In this document: in pieces, positions 9,034-18,746 of the stretch | Layout of the letters: every line of letters starts with the position of its first letter | How positions within the stretch are numbered: the stretch's first letter is position 1 | Source: Caldifarciminota bacterium | GTDB taxonomy: Bacteria > Hydrothermota > Hydrothermia > WGAB01 | Length of the DNA stretch: 61,355 nucleotides | Direction: 5' to 3' | NCBI GenBank assembly: GCA_015490555.1 | Contig: WFXO01000006.1 | Location: 1-61,355 of the forward strand | Position numbers and translations under genes: made by a program | Notes under the pieces: model-generated | The model's input: only the letters and a program-made list of their open reading frames with translations | Told to the model about the DNA's origin: nothing | Database searches by the model: none

Positions 9034-10224
9034 TCACCCCGAACCAAAGACCTCTTTGAACCGATTTTTGACCGAGGCATCATTGGACGATGCCCGGCCG
9101 TCTTCGTATTTCCTCAATTCCTCCAAAAGTTTCCGGTATTCTCCACTGACCTTTTTCGGCACATGAATGATCACTCGTACATACAAATCCCCCTGTCCCC
9201 CTTCCAATCTGGGCATCCCCTTTCCTTTCAACCGATACACGGTATGGCTCTGGGTACCCGGGGCCACACGAAATGTCAATTTTCTTCCAAAAAGATCTCG
9301 GACCTCCACCTTCCCTCCCAAGACAGCAACACTATAGGGGATTTCCAGGTCCATCTCAAGGTCGTCCCCTTTGCGACGGAACACTGGATGGGGCTTCTCT
9401 TGAATCATCACAAAGAGATCTCCGTGTGGCCCGCCCCACGGGCCAGCGTGTCCCTGCCCCCGAAGCGTAAAATATTGGCCTTCCTTGATGCCCCGGGGGA
9501 TCTCGATTTCGATCATGGTGGTCTTCTTCACCCGCCCGGTGCCATGGCAGACCGGACAGGGATCGAAGATCGTCCACCCCCGACCTTCACAGTCCGGACA
9601 GGTCACCGTGCGGACCATGTCAAACATAAACATGCGGGATCGGGTTTGGATCATTCCGGTCCCACCACAGGTTGTACAGGTCGACCGTTGGCCACTCTTC
9701 GAGCCCGTCCCTCCGCACTCCGTACACCGTTCATAGCGGGTGAGCCGGACCTTTTTCCGAGCCCCCTTTGCGATTTCTTCCAATGTTAAGGGGATGGTGA
9801 TCCGGATGTCCTCTCCCCGAACCTGGGTCTCACGCCGTACCGTACGACGTCGAGCCCCTGTCGTCCGGATGCCGAAGGTCTCAAAGAGATCCTCAAACAG
9901 GGATTCAAACCCGGTCCCCCGAAAGATATCCCGGAGATCGTCAAAGTGTGTGAAGTCTTGCCACGTGAAGCCACCCTCCCGGAAGTGAGGCTGTACGCCC
10001 TCATGGCCGTACATGTCATAGAGCCGGCGTTTTTCGGGATCCATCAAGACCTCGTAGGCCTCGGAGATCTCCTTGAATTTCTCCTCGGCCCACTTCTTCT
10101 TCTCCGGGGGATGTCGGTCGGGATGGTATTGGAGGGCTAACTTGCGGTAGGCCTTTTTAATCTCCTCGGGGGTCGCGTTCCGCGACACCCCGAGGATCTC
10201 ATAGTAGTCTTTTTTCGTGGCCAT
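9034..10224 (-). CDS. dnaJ: Chaperone protein DnaJ (Hsp40)
   Basis: The co-chaperone stimulates DnaK ATPase and delivers unfolded clients. The 396-aa product has an N-terminal J domain ([20 protein letters not shown]) with the HPD tripeptide in YHPDRHPP. A linker follows that is acidic/aromatic rather than the usual Gly/Phe-rich stretch. The zinc-binding region has four CxxCxGxG repeats ([32 protein letters not shown]), and two C-terminal client-binding domains complete it. The ATG at 10224 is used; a TTG one codon earlier is less likely. It follows dnaK by 46 bp. Confidence 0.96.
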   Translation of the reverse strand: MATKKDYYEILGVSRNATPEEIKKAYRKLALQYHPDRHPPEKKKWAEEKFKEISEAYEVLMDPEKRRLYDMYGHEGVQPHFREGGFTWQDFTHFDDLRDIFRGTGFESLFEDLFETFGIRTTGARRRTVRRETQVRGEDIRITIPLTLEEIAKGARKKVRLTRYERCTECGGTGSKSGQRSTCTTCGGTGMIQTRSRMFMFDMVRTVTCPDCEGRGWTIFDPCPVCHGTGRVKKTTMIEIEIPRGIKEGQYFTLRGQGHAGPWGGPHGDLFVMIQEKPHPVFRRKGDDLEMDLEIPYSVAVLGGKVEVRDLFGRKLTFRVAPGTQSHTVYRLKGKGMPRLEGGQGDLYVRVIIHVPKKVSGEYRKLLEELRKYEDGRASSNDASVKNRFKEVFGSG

Positions 10225-10270
10225 CAATGCCTCTGAAACAGAACGTTAGGAGTCCAATGGAGAGAGGGAA

Positions 10271-12196
10271 TTATTCGACCACCTCGTAGTCTGTGTCAAC
10301 AGGCCCCTCATCATCATTGCCCTTCTTTTGCTGGGCGTCCGTGTTTCCGCTTGAGGTCGAACTGGAAGTAGCGGCCCCTGTCCCTGCCTTTTCCGCCTTA
10401 TAGAGATCGGCCGAGACCTCGTTCCAAATCCGCTGAAGCGCTTCTAAATCAGATCGGATCTGGTTCGGATCGTTGCCCTGCATGCTCTGCCGGACCTTGG
10501 AAATCGCCTCTTCCACTCGCTTCTTCTGGTCTGCTGGGAGCCGATCGCCCAGGTCCTTCATCGCCTTCTCGACGTTATAGATGTAGGCATCGGCCGTGTT
10601 CCGGGCGTCCACGAGTTCTTTGCGCTTCCGATCCTCTTCCTTGTGCATCTCTGCCTCTTTAATCATGCGTTGGATTTCCTCTTCCGTCAATCCACTGGAG
10701 GCGTGGATCTTGATTTCGGCCTCTTTGCCGGTGGCTTTGTCCTTTGCGGATACATGGAGAATCCCATCTGCATCAATGTCAAAGGTCACTTCAATCTGAG
10801 GCACTCCCCGTGGGGCTGGCGGAATCCCGGTCAACTCAAACTGACCCAGGAGCCGGTTCTCGGAAGCGATTGGGCGCTCGCCTTGGTACACCTTGACCAG
10901 CACCGAAGTCTGGTTGTCCTCAGCGGTCGTGTAGATCTTGGTCTTACGGGTCGGCACCGTGGTGTTTCGAGGGATCACAACATCAAAGACGCCACCGAGG
11001 GTTTCCACACCGAGAGACAATGGCGTCACATCCAGCAGCAGGATGTCTTTGACCTCACCGGAGAGGACCGCACCTTGCAGCGCCGCACCGATGGCGACGA
11101 CCTCGTCCGGGTTGATCCCTTTATGCGGCTCTTTCCCGAAGAACTCCTTGACTGCTTGCTGAACCAGTGGCATCCGGGTCTGCCCACCGACCAAGATCAC
11201 TTCGTCGATTTCGCTCGGGCTGAGTTTGGCGTCTTCCAGGGCCTGTCGGCAGATCTCGATGGTCCGGTTGATGAGGTCTTGCGCCATGGCTTCGAGCCGT
11301 GCGCGGGTGAGTTTCTTCTCCAGGTGTTTCGGGCCGGAGGCATCGGCGGCAATGAACGGCAAAGAAATCGTAGTCTCCTGGAGTGTGGAGAGTTCTTTTT
11401 TGGCCTTTTCTGCCGCCTCTTTCAGCCGCTGAAGCGCCATCTTGTCCTGCCGCAGGTCAATCCCGGTCTCCTTCTGGAATTCCTCAATCAGCCAATTGAT
11501 GATCCGCTGGTCAATGTCATCACCGCCTAAATGCGTATCTCCTTTGGTTGCAATGACTTCAAAAACTCCTCCACCGATCTCCAAGATAGAGATGTCAAAG
11601 GTTCCGCCGCCCAGGTCATAAACGGCGACTTTGAGTTGTCTATCTTTTTTATCCAGGCCATAGGCCAAGGCTGCCGCCGTCGGCTCGTTGAAGATCCGGA
11701 GGACCTCCAATCCTGCGATCCGACCGGCGTCCTTGGTTGCCTGCCGCTGTGCGTCGTTGAAATAGGCTGGAACCGTAATTACCGCCTTGGTCACCGGATG
11801 GCCGAGATAACTCTCCGCCGCCTGCTTGAGGTAGGCCAGGATCTTCGCAGAGATCTCCTCAGGCGTGAAGTTTCGGCCGACCGCGGGAATGTAGACCTCC
11901 ACCCGGTCGTTGGTCCCACTCACCACTTTGTAAGGGACACGTTTGGCCTCTTCGGTCACCTCCGAATACCGACGGCCCATAAATCGCTTGATGGAAAAAA
12001 TGGTGTTTTCGGCGTTGGTGATCGCCTGACGTTTGGCAATGGACCCCACCAGCACTTCGGAATCCTTAAAGGCGACCACGGAGGGAGTAATTCGTTCACC
12101 CTCCTGGTTCGGAATCACAACGGGCTCGCCGCCCATAACAACAGAAACCACGGAGTTTGTCGTTCCAAGGTCAATCCCAATGACTTTCTCGCTCAT
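10271..12196 (-). CDS. dnaK: Chaperone protein DnaK (Hsp70)
   Basis: An ATP-dependent chaperone that holds and refolds proteins with DnaJ and GrpE. The 641-aa product starts with the signature [11 protein letters not shown] and carries the nucleotide-binding motifs [15 protein letters not shown] and [12 protein letters not shown]. The substrate-binding beta domain, the helical lid and an acidic tail ending in DTDYEVVE follow. Its ATG overlaps the grpE stop by 4 bp (ATGA), giving tight coupling in the order grpE-dnaK-dnaJ. No hrcA gene accompanies the operon. Confidence 0.98.
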   Translation of the reverse strand: MSEKVIGIDLGTTNSVVSVVMGGEPVVIPNQEGERITPSVVAFKDSEVLVGSIAKRQAITNAENTIFSIKRFMGRRYSEVTEEAKRVPYKVVSGTNDRVEVYIPAVGRNFTPEEISAKILAYLKQAAESYLGHPVTKAVITVPAYFNDAQRQATKDAGRIAGLEVLRIFNEPTAAALAYGLDKKDRQLKVAVYDLGGGTFDISILEIGGGVFEVIATKGDTHLGGDDIDQRIINWLIEEFQKETGIDLRQDKMALQRLKEAAEKAKKELSTLQETTISLPFIAADASGPKHLEKKLTRARLEAMAQDLINRTIEICRQALEDAKLSPSEIDEVILVGGQTRMPLVQQAVKEFFGKEPHKGINPDEVVAIGAALQGAVLSGEVKDILLLDVTPLSLGVETLGGVFDVVIPRNTTVPTRKTKIYTTAEDNQTSVLVKVYQGERPIASENRLLGQFELTGIPPAPRGVPQIEVTFDIDADGILHVSAKDKATGKEAEIKIHASSGLTEEEIQRMIKEAEMHKEEDRKRKELVDARNTADAYIYNVEKAMKDLGDRLPADQKKRVEEAISKVRQSMQGNDPNQIRSDLEALQRIWNEVSADLYKAEKAGTGAATSSSTSSGNTDAQQKKGNDDEGPVDTDYEVVE

Positions 12197-12708
12197 TTTT
12201 GCTCACCTCCTTCAGTGGATTTCACGGCCTGGCCGCGGGAGACCGCGACCTTCGCCGGACGTAAAAGTTTGTCTTTAAAGAGATACCCTTTTTCGTACTC
12301 TTCGACCACCATCCCTGCAGGGAGTGCAGATTCCACCATCGAGACCGCCTCGTGATATCGAGGATCAAAGGATTGGCCCTTGGCCTCAATGGCGCGAAGG
12401 CCTTCTTTCTCCAGAATGGACTTCAACTGGTTGTAAATCATCCGGACGCCTTCGAGGACAGACTGGGTATCCGCATTCTCGTCAATCTGGAGCGCACGCT
12501 GGAAGTTGTCCAACACCGGCAGGAGTTCCGCGACAATCCGCTCGGACGCATACTCCACCGTCGTTTTCCACTGCTGTTCCATGGCTCGTTTGTAGTTCTC
12601 AAAATCCGCACGAGCCCGGAGATACAGGTCTTTATACTCCTTGCACTCCTTTTCCAATTCCGCTAACCTCTCTTTCAAACGATGAACCCAGTGTTTTTTC
12701 TTGTCCAT
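12193..12708 (-). CDS. grpE: Nucleotide exchange factor GrpE
   Basis: GrpE releases ADP from DnaK. The 171-aa product has a long N-terminal coiled coil ([20 protein letters not shown]) followed by [12 protein letters not shown] and the compact beta domain ([43 protein letters not shown]). The ATG at 12708 (MDKKKHW) has GGGAGG at ideal distance. A longer reading frame starting at 12777 would begin inside the -35 box and is rejected. It is the first gene of a run extending to uvrC. Confidence 0.95.
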   Translation of the reverse strand: MDKKKHWVHRLKERLAELEKECKEYKDLYLRARADFENYKRAMEQQWKTTVEYASERIVAELLPVLDNFQRALQIDENADTQSVLEGVRMIYNQLKSILEKEGLRAIEAKGQSFDPRYHEAVSMVESALPAGMVVEEYEKGYLFKDKLLRPAKVAVSRGQAVKSTEGGEQK

Positions 12709-12748
12709 TCCGCCACCTCCCTGAGGGACTATCAAGTGACTTGGTATA

Positions 12749-12777
12749 TTAATACTCAGATTTTCTGAAACTGTCAA
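12749..12777 (-). promoter_or_regulatory. Sigma-70 promoter of the grpE-dnaK run
   Basis: On the minus strand TTGACA (12772-12777) and TATTAA (12749-12754) are separated by exactly 17 nt, about 40 nt before the grpE start. The spacer contains a perfect inverted repeat, TCAGA-TTT-TCTGA (12756-12768), well placed for a repressor. No CIRCE element (TTAGCACTC-N9-GAGTGCTAA) is present, so HrcA control is unlikely. Confidence 0.8.
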
Positions 12778-12882
12778 GGGGCAATCTGTTTCTTTTTCCT
12801 TGGATACTACCTGTCAGAAGCCGAGTCTTTCATCCCCGTTTTTCTGTGTTCAATTATACAGGAAACTGCCCCATCCGATACA

Positions 12883-12911
12883 TGGACGGAGTTCCTTAAA
12901 AACCTTATAAT
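12883..12911 (+). promoter_or_regulatory. Sigma-70 promoter of the M16 peptidase operon
   Basis: TGGACG (12883-12888), 17-nt spacer and a perfect TATAAT (12906-12911). The ATG at 12936 follows after a 24-nt gap that contains a GGAGGT ribosome-binding site. It diverges from the grpE promoter, about 105 bp away. Confidence 0.65.
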
Positions 12912-12935
12912 CCTGAAACTTTGGAGGTATCCAAC

Positions 12936-14288
12936 ATGATGTTTACACTTTGGATGGTTGCAATGACAGGGGTAACAATGACCTACAACTTACCGATCGT
13001 CACCAAGACCCTCGAGAACGGTCTCCAGGTGGTTGTGGTAGAAGATCATGCCAACCCCCTGGTTTCCGTTCAGATCTGGTATCGTGTGGGGTCTCGCAAC
13101 GAACACGAGGGCATCACCGGGATCTCTCATATCCTTGAACACATGATGTTCAAAGGGACCGAGAAATACGGGCCTGAAGAGTACTCCAAGATCATCCAAC
13201 GAATGGGTGGAACCGATAACGCGTTTACCGCAGAGGATATGACCGCTTACTTCTCAGAGGTTCCCTCCTCCCAACTGGAAAAGGTCTTCGAACTGGAGGC
13301 TGATCGGATGGCGAACGTCGTGTTCCGGGAATTCGAGGAAGAGAAGAATGTCGTGATTGAGGAACGTCGGTGGCGAACGGAGAACTCACCTTGGGGGATG
13401 TTCTTCGAAGAGATGGCCGCGGTTGCCATCCAGGCTCATCCTTACCGGAATCCCGTGATTGGTTGGCGCAGCGATCTGGAAAAAATCACGTTGGAGGACG
13501 TCCGACATTACTACGAAACCTACTACTCTCCGCAGAACGCCATCTTGATCGTAGCCGGAGATGTACAGCCAGAGCAGGTTTTCGCCCTTGCGGAGAAGTA
13601 TTTCGGATCCATCCCCAATCACGATCAACCCCCGGAGGTGCGAACGCAAGAACCCAAGCAGATGGGGGAAAGGCGGTTCACCCTTCGGAAAGAGGGGTTT
13701 ACCACCATTTGGGGAGTGGCGTACCATTCCCCGCGGTATACGGACCCCGATTTCCCCGCCCTTCAGATCCTCAACGCGATCCTCACGGCTGGAAAATCCT
13801 CACGCCTCTATCGCCGCCTGGTTTCAGAGACCGGTTTGGCTTCCGGGGTTTCCGGGTGGGTGGAACGATCCATTGACCCGTATCTGTGGTACATCGTCGT
13901 CTCGGTTCAACCAGGGAAGTCCATCGATTCCGTGGAGCAAATCGTTCTGGAAGAGATCGAGAAGATCCAGTCCTCCAATCCTCCGACAGAGGAGGAACTT
14001 CAACGAGCCATCAACAATGCGGTGGCTGCCTTTGTGTACCAGCAGCAGTCCGTCATCGGGAAGGCCATGATGGTAGGAACATTTGCCATTCTGGATCGAC
14101 CTGAGGCCGTAAATGAGTTTATTCCGCGTCTTCAGCAGGTCACCGTCGAGGATCTTGTTCGGGTTGCCCAAAAATATCTGACGGAAGAGAACCGTACCGT
14201 CGGCCGACTCCTTCCGATCCCGCCGAAAGACATGGCCGCGTTTATTCAGCAAATGCAGGAAGCCCAACAAAAGGAGTTCCGGAGATGA
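12936..14288 (+). CDS. M16 zinc metallopeptidase, catalytic-type subunit
   Basis: A pitrilysin/processing-peptidase family member of 450 aa. The inverted zinc motif HxxEH is intact (HILEHMMFKGT), with the downstream third ligand in the glutamate-rich FEEEKNVVIEERR segment. Both the N-terminal and C-terminal M16 domains are present. A short hydrophobic start (MMFTLWMVAMTGVTM) may act as a signal or anchor, so a periplasmic location is likely but unproven. GGAGGT lies 7 nt before the ATG. Its stop overlaps the start of the next M16 gene by 4 bp. Paired M16 genes of this kind usually form a heterodimer in which only one subunit has the active site, and this is the active one. Confidence 0.9.
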   Translation: MMFTLWMVAMTGVTMTYNLPIVTKTLENGLQVVVVEDHANPLVSVQIWYRVGSRNEHEGITGISHILEHMMFKGTEKYGPEEYSKIIQRMGGTDNAFTAEDMTAYFSEVPSSQLEKVFELEADRMANVVFREFEEEKNVVIEERRWRTENSPWGMFFEEMAAVAIQAHPYRNPVIGWRSDLEKITLEDVRHYYETYYSPQNAILIVAGDVQPEQVFALAEKYFGSIPNHDQPPEVRTQEPKQMGERRFTLRKEGFTTIWGVAYHSPRYTDPDFPALQILNAILTAGKSSRLYRRLVSETGLASGVSGWVERSIDPYLWYIVVSVQPGKSIDSVEQIVLEEIEKIQSSNPPTEEELQRAINNAVAAFVYQQQSVIGKAMMVGTFAILDRPEAVNEFIPRLQQVTVEDLVRVAQKYLTEENRTVGRLLPIPPKDMAAFIQQMQEAQQKEFRR

Positions 14289-15637
14289 TGTGGCTCTTTG
14301 CAGCGCTTTTGGCCATATCCAATCCACAGGAGGCACGGATGAAAACAACATTGGAAAATGGCGTTCAAGTTTATGTGGCCCAAAAGAAGGGGCTTCCCAT
14401 CACGCAGGTGTACCTGGTGGTGATGGCCGGTTCGATTTACGACCCTTCCGGGAAGGAAGGGCTGGCGAACCTCACGACCGCTTTGTTGGACGAAGGCACG
14501 AAACACCGCACAGAGGAAGAAATCGCCCTGGAAATTGAGAAAATCGGGGGACGAATCTACTTGAACACCGGGGCCTACTACACCAGCATGAGCCTCACGG
14601 TCCTTTCTCCTTACACGGATATCGGGCTCGACGTCATTGCAGATATGTTGCAAAACTCCATTTTCCCAGAGGAACGGGTCGAGAAAGAGCGCGACCGTGT
14701 CCTTTCCGGGATTAAGGATCAACTCAGCGATCCCAACAGTGTTCTGGATCGGGAGTTCATCAAAGCGGTGTATGCTGGGCACCCGTTGGGCCATCCAGAG
14801 AACGGCTACCTAAACACCGTTGAGTCTATTACACGGGAGGATATCGTCCAATTTTATCAGACGTATTACCGACCGGAGCGGACTTATCTCGTGTTTGTCT
14901 CTGACCTTGAGCCCGAAGAAGCCTTGAAGAAGGTCAAAAAGTACTTCGGAACCTGGACAGTGGAAGGGTCTGGACCCGGTGATGTGAAGATCCCGGATCC
15001 CCAGCCCATCCAAGGATTCCATGTGAAAGTTTTTCACATGCCCGTGAATCAAGTTTTTGTTGCCTTTGGGCACTTGGGCCCGCTCCGCAAGAATCCCGAT
15101 TACAACAAAATTCGCCTGATGAACTACATCTTGGGTGGGGGCGGGTTTGCCTCTCGGATGATGCAAAAAGTCCGCGTCGAAAAGGGGTTTGCCTACGGCG
15201 TTTCCACAGGATTCCGGCCGGGAGTCTTCCTCCCAGGGTACTTCCGATCCACCACAGAGACCAAGGTCGAATCCGCACACGAAGCCATTCCGTTGATGTT
15301 TGAAGTCATCCGAGAAATGCAAGAGGAGGGCCCCACTGACCAAGAACTGTCCGATGCCAAGTCCTATTACGAAGGCTCGATTCCACGCATGACAGAAACC
15401 TATTCACAGTACGCTCGAGCGCTGCTGGAAGAGATGTTGTACGGCCTGCCACAAAACTTCTGGCTGAAAGATGTGGAAGAGATCAAAACCTTAACCCGTG
15501 AGGATGTCATCGAAGCTTCACGGAAATACATCGACTTGAACAACCTGGTGATGGTATTGGTCGCTGATACCTCGAAATTCGATCTTAAAAAACTGAAGTT
15601 CCCCCACGCAGACATCTCCATCGAGATCCCCTATTAA
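14285..15637 (+). CDS. M16 peptidase-like protein, non-catalytic partner subunit
   Basis: A 450-aa M16-fold protein lacking the zinc motif. At the position of HxxEH it reads LTTALLDEGTKHR, so it cannot bind catalytic zinc in the usual way. It keeps the M16 C-terminal domain, with the segment GGGGFASRMMQKVRVEKGFA and a following Tyr-Gly that typically help form the substrate cavity of the partner. The start MMWLFAALLAISNPQEA looks like a short signal peptide, suggesting export. It overlaps the catalytic gene by 4 bp (ATGA), and translation is surely coupled. Expected role: substrate-binding half of a heterodimeric protease. Confidence 0.88.
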   Translation: MMWLFAALLAISNPQEARMKTTLENGVQVYVAQKKGLPITQVYLVVMAGSIYDPSGKEGLANLTTALLDEGTKHRTEEEIALEIEKIGGRIYLNTGAYYTSMSLTVLSPYTDIGLDVIADMLQNSIFPEERVEKERDRVLSGIKDQLSDPNSVLDREFIKAVYAGHPLGHPENGYLNTVESITREDIVQFYQTYYRPERTYLVFVSDLEPEEALKKVKKYFGTWTVEGSGPGDVKIPDPQPIQGFHVKVFHMPVNQVFVAFGHLGPLRKNPDYNKIRLMNYILGGGGFASRMMQKVRVEKGFAYGVSTGFRPGVFLPGYFRSTTETKVESAHEAIPLMFEVIREMQEEGPTDQELSDAKSYYEGSIPRMTETYSQYARALLEEMLYGLPQNFWLKDVEEIKTLTREDVIEASRKYIDLNNLVMVLVADTSKFDLKKLKFPHADISIEIPY

Positions 15638-15651
15638 GGAGAAAGACGCCC

Positions 15652-16347
15652 GTGTCCCATGTCCCACAGTTAATCCTGGCGTTGAACACGACGGATGGGG
15701 AGGAGGCCCTCCACTGGGTTCGACAGTTTTCTGGAAAGATCTCCTACTTTAAGGTGGGCCTCCCCCTTTTTGTTCGGTATGGACCTGATTGGGTACGTGA
15801 AGTCCAGAAGTTTGGTGAAGTCTTTTTAGACCTGAAACTTCACGACATCCCGGATGTTGTCTCGTGGGCATTGAAGGCGGTCTTGCCTCTAAAACCCCGT
15901 TGGATCACGGTCCACGCGGCCGGTGGCACACAGATGCTCCGGAAGGCTGCACAAGCCGTTTCCGGCACCTCAACCCAACTCCTGGCGGTCACGGTACTCA
16001 CCAGTTTAGGGCCGGACGATTCCCAAGACCTATTTGGTCGTGCTCCTCAAGATGCGGTCCTGCACCTGGCTCATCTTGCTTATGAACAAGGAATTCGGGG
16101 CATTGTTGCTTCAGGACAAGAAGTGTCCGTCTTGCGGGAGGCCTTGGGGTCCGAGATCGAGTTGGTGGTCCCGGGGTTTCGACTCCAGGCCGGTCCACAA
16201 GATGACCAGGCGCGAGTGATCACCCCTGAAGACCCGAGGATTCAGCAGATTGATTACTTGGTTGTAGGGCGTGTTCTGACCCATGCCCCGGACCCGGAGG
16301 AAGCCTTCAATCGAATCCAGGAGGCCCTACAAAAAGCAGGGTCCTGA
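15652..16347 (+). CDS. pyrF: Orotidine 5'-phosphate decarboxylase
   Basis: The last step of de novo UMP synthesis: OMP is decarboxylated to UMP. The 231-aa product has the catalytic Asp/Lys network in FLDLKLHDIPDVV and the phosphate-binding loop in the C-terminal part (VVPGFRL, then DYLVVGRVLTHAPDP). The start is GTG at 15652, with an AGGAG site upstream. It follows the M16 pair by 14 bp and is probably co-transcribed. It is of the short bacterial PyrF type, not fused to PyrE. Confidence 0.95.
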   Translation: MSHVPQLILALNTTDGEEALHWVRQFSGKISYFKVGLPLFVRYGPDWVREVQKFGEVFLDLKLHDIPDVVSWALKAVLPLKPRWITVHAAGGTQMLRKAAQAVSGTSTQLLAVTVLTSLGPDDSQDLFGRAPQDAVLHLAHLAYEQGIRGIVASGQEVSVLREALGSEIELVVPGFRLQAGPQDDQARVITPEDPRIQQIDYLVVGRVLTHAPDPEEAFNRIQEALQKAGS

Positions 16348-16378
16348 TTTTAAAATCATCCACCTCTTACCCATTTCC

Positions 16379-16407
16379 TTGTGTAATTTGTACTGCGGTT
16401 GTAAAAT
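16379..16407 (+). promoter_or_regulatory. Candidate promoter of maeB
   Basis: TTGTGT (16379-16384), 17-nt spacer and TAAAAT (16402-16407), 36 nt before the maeB ATG. Just upstream is a 12-nt palindrome GATTTTAAAATC (16346-16357) at the end of pyrF, which could be an operator or chance. The -35 is only a partial match. Confidence 0.45.
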
Positions 16408-16443
16408 TACTTCAGAAGTCGGATCAAACCGGAGGTCCATACC

Positions 16444-18705
16444 ATGAAGATTACCAAAGAAATGGCCCTGGAATATCATACCCGGGGCAGACCAGGCAAG
16501 ATCGAGGTGGTCCCGACCAAGCCCTGCATCACACAGTTGGATTTGTCTCTGGCTTATACGCCGGGGGTGGCGGAACCGGTTCGGGAGATCGAAAGGGATC
16601 CCGATCTGGCTTATCGGTATACTGCGAAGGGGAACTTGGTCGCCGTGATTTCGAATGGCACGGCGGTCTTGGGGCTTGGAGATGTCGGGGCCCTGGCCGG
16701 GAAGCCCGTGATGGAGGGCAAAGGCGTCCTCTTCAAACGGTTCGCAGATATCGATGTCTTCGACATCGAAATCAACGAAAAAGACCCCGAGAAATTGGTA
16801 GAGATTATCGCGGCGTTGGAACCTACTTTTGGCGGAATCAATTTGGAGGATATCAAGGCCCCAGAGTGTTTTTATGTGGAAGAAGAACTCAAAAAACGGC
16901 TGCAAATTCCGGTGTTCCATGATGATCAGCATGGGACCGCGATTATTTCGGGTGCCGGGCTCCTCAATGCTCTGGAGTTGGTGGGGAAAAAGATTGATGA
17001 AATCCGTGTGGTGATCAGCGGTGCTGGCGCGTCCGCGATTGCCTGTGCCAAGTTCTATATCCAACTCGGCGTGAAAAAAGAAAACATCATGATGGTCGAC
17101 AGTAAAGGGGTGATTTACAAAGGCCGAAAAGAGCGCATGAACCCGTACAAAGAGCAATTTGCTGTGGAGACCGAGAAGCGGACCCTGGCGGAAGCACTGG
17201 AAGGGGCCGATGTCTTCCTCGGACTTTCCGTTGGGGGGCTTGTGACCAAGGAGATGGTAAAACGGATGGCCGATCGGCCCATCATTTTTGCGTTGGCGAA
17301 CCCCATTCCGGAGATCTCCTATGAGGATGCAAAGGAAGCGAGGCCTGACGCCATTGTTGCGACGGGTCGGTCCGATTACCCGAACCAGGTCAACAACGTC
17401 TTGGGGTTCCCGTTCATTTTTCGTGGGGCTTTGGATGTAGGGGCTAAGGCGATCAACGAAGAGATGAAATTGGCCGCTGCGCGAGCCCTTGCAGCACTGG
17501 CCAAGGAGGATGTCCCAGATTCTGTCCTGAAGGCCTACGGCTTAGAATCGTTGAAATTTGGGCCGGATTACATCATCCCCAAGCCGTTAGACCCCCGAGT
17601 GCTTCTTTGGGAAGCCCCTGCCGTTGCAAAGGCGGCGATGGAGACCGGCGTAGCGCGGTATCATATCGACCTTGACGAGTACCGAGAACGACTCGAAGCA
17701 AAACTGGGCAAATCTCGCGAAGTCATGCGCATTATCATCAATAAGGCCAAGGCCAATCCCAAACGCGTGGTGTACTCCGAAGGTGAAGAATCCAAAATTA
17801 TCCGTGCCGCCCATTGGGTGAAGGAAGAAGGGATCGGAGAGCCGATCTTGATCGGACGGCCCGAGGTCATCCATCAAAAGATCGAAGAACTTGGCTTGAA
17901 TTTCACACCTCAGGTTGTGTATCCATCAGAGCATCCTCGATTCGAGGAATATGTACAAAAGTTCTATGAACTGCGTCAACGAAAGGGCGTGACCCTCAGC
18001 GAAGCACGAAACCTGATGCAGGTGCCGAACTACTTTGGCCCCATGATGGTGTATATGGGCGATGCCGATGCCTATATTTCGGGCTTGACCTATCACTATC
18101 CCGATGTCCTGCGGCCTGCGTTGCAGATCATCAAGACCCGGCCCGGGGTTTCTAAGGTTGCGGGCCTCTACATGATGGTCCTGAAGGATCGCGTGTTGTT
18201 CTTCACCGACGCTACGGTGAATATCGAACCAACGGCAGAGGACTTGGCGGAGATTGCGATTTTGGCCGCTGAATTGGCGAAGAAGTTTGATATTGACCCT
18301 CGGATTGCCATGCTTTCGTTTTCCAACTTTGGCAGTGTCCGTCACCCCCTGGCAGAGAAGGTTCGTCGAGCCGTTGAGATCGTCCGCCAGCGTCGTCCGG
18401 ACCTGAAAGTCGATGGAGAAATGCAGGCGGACACCGCGGTGGTCCCAGAAATCGTGGAGCAGAATTATCCCTTCTCTCGCGTCAAAGATGCGAATGTATT
18501 GGTTTTCCCTGACCTGGAAGCGGCCAATGTCGCCTATAAACTCCTGGCGCGCTTAGGGGGCGCAGAAGCGATTGGGCCCATCCTGATGGGCATGGGGAAA
18601 GCCGTCCACGTCCTGCAGATGGGCGATGAGGTGAAAGATATCGTGAATATCACGGCCATTGCCGTGGTGGATGCTCAGGAACTGGAGGTCATGGCGAAGG
18701 CATAA
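16444..18705 (+). CDS. maeB: Malic enzyme fused to a phosphotransacetylase-type domain (MaeB type)
   Basis: It oxidatively decarboxylates malate to pyruvate and CO2, usually with NADP. The 753-aa chain has an N-terminal malic enzyme domain (about 1-420) with catalytic segments [22 protein letters not shown] and [10 protein letters not shown], and a Rossmann nucleotide site [16 protein letters not shown]. The C-terminal phosphotransacetylase-like domain (about 430-753; [48 protein letters not shown]) in MaeB relatives is regulatory, sensing acetyl-CoA, rather than a working transacetylase. The ATG is preceded by GGAGG. It feeds pyruvate to the same pool as pyk, tnaA and the por operon in this window. 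Confidence 0.95.
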   Translation: MKITKEMALEYHTRGRPGKIEVVPTKPCITQLDLSLAYTPGVAEPVREIERDPDLAYRYTAKGNLVAVISNGTAVLGLGDVGALAGKPVMEGKGVLFKRFADIDVFDIEINEKDPEKLVEIIAALEPTFGGINLEDIKAPECFYVEEELKKRLQIPVFHDDQHGTAIISGAGLLNALELVGKKIDEIRVVISGAGASAIACAKFYIQLGVKKENIMMVDSKGVIYKGRKERMNPYKEQFAVETEKRTLAEALEGADVFLGLSVGGLVTKEMVKRMADRPIIFALANPIPEISYEDAKEARPDAIVATGRSDYPNQVNNVLGFPFIFRGALDVGAKAINEEMKLAAARALAALAKEDVPDSVLKAYGLESLKFGPDYIIPKPLDPRVLLWEAPAVAKAAMETGVARYHIDLDEYRERLEAKLGKSREVMRIIINKAKANPKRVVYSEGEESKIIRAAHWVKEEGIGEPILIGRPEVIHQKIEELGLNFTPQVVYPSEHPRFEEYVQKFYELRQRKGVTLSEARNLMQVPNYFGPMMVYMGDADAYISGLTYHYPDVLRPALQIIKTRPGVSKVAGLYMMVLKDRVLFFTDATVNIEPTAEDLAEIAILAAELAKKFDIDPRIAMLSFSNFGSVRHPLAEKVRRAVEIVRQRRPDLKVDGEMQADTAVVPEIVEQNYPFSRVKDANVLVFPDLEAANVAYKLLARLGGAEAIGPILMGMGKAVHVLQMGDEVKDIVNITAIAVVDAQELEVMAKA

Positions 18706-18746
18706 AAGGCCTTCTGAGACAAGTGTAGAAAACCCGTCCGAACGAT

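Noticed and set aside
10643..11530. A 295-codon open frame antisense to dnaK
   Set aside because: It lies wholly opposite a highly conserved gene, has no recognisable domain or ribosome-binding site, and is explained by codon bias on the other strand.
12709..12935. CIRCE/HrcA operator upstream of grpE
   Set aside because: No TTAGCACTC-N9-GAGTGCTAA match; a different inverted repeat is present.
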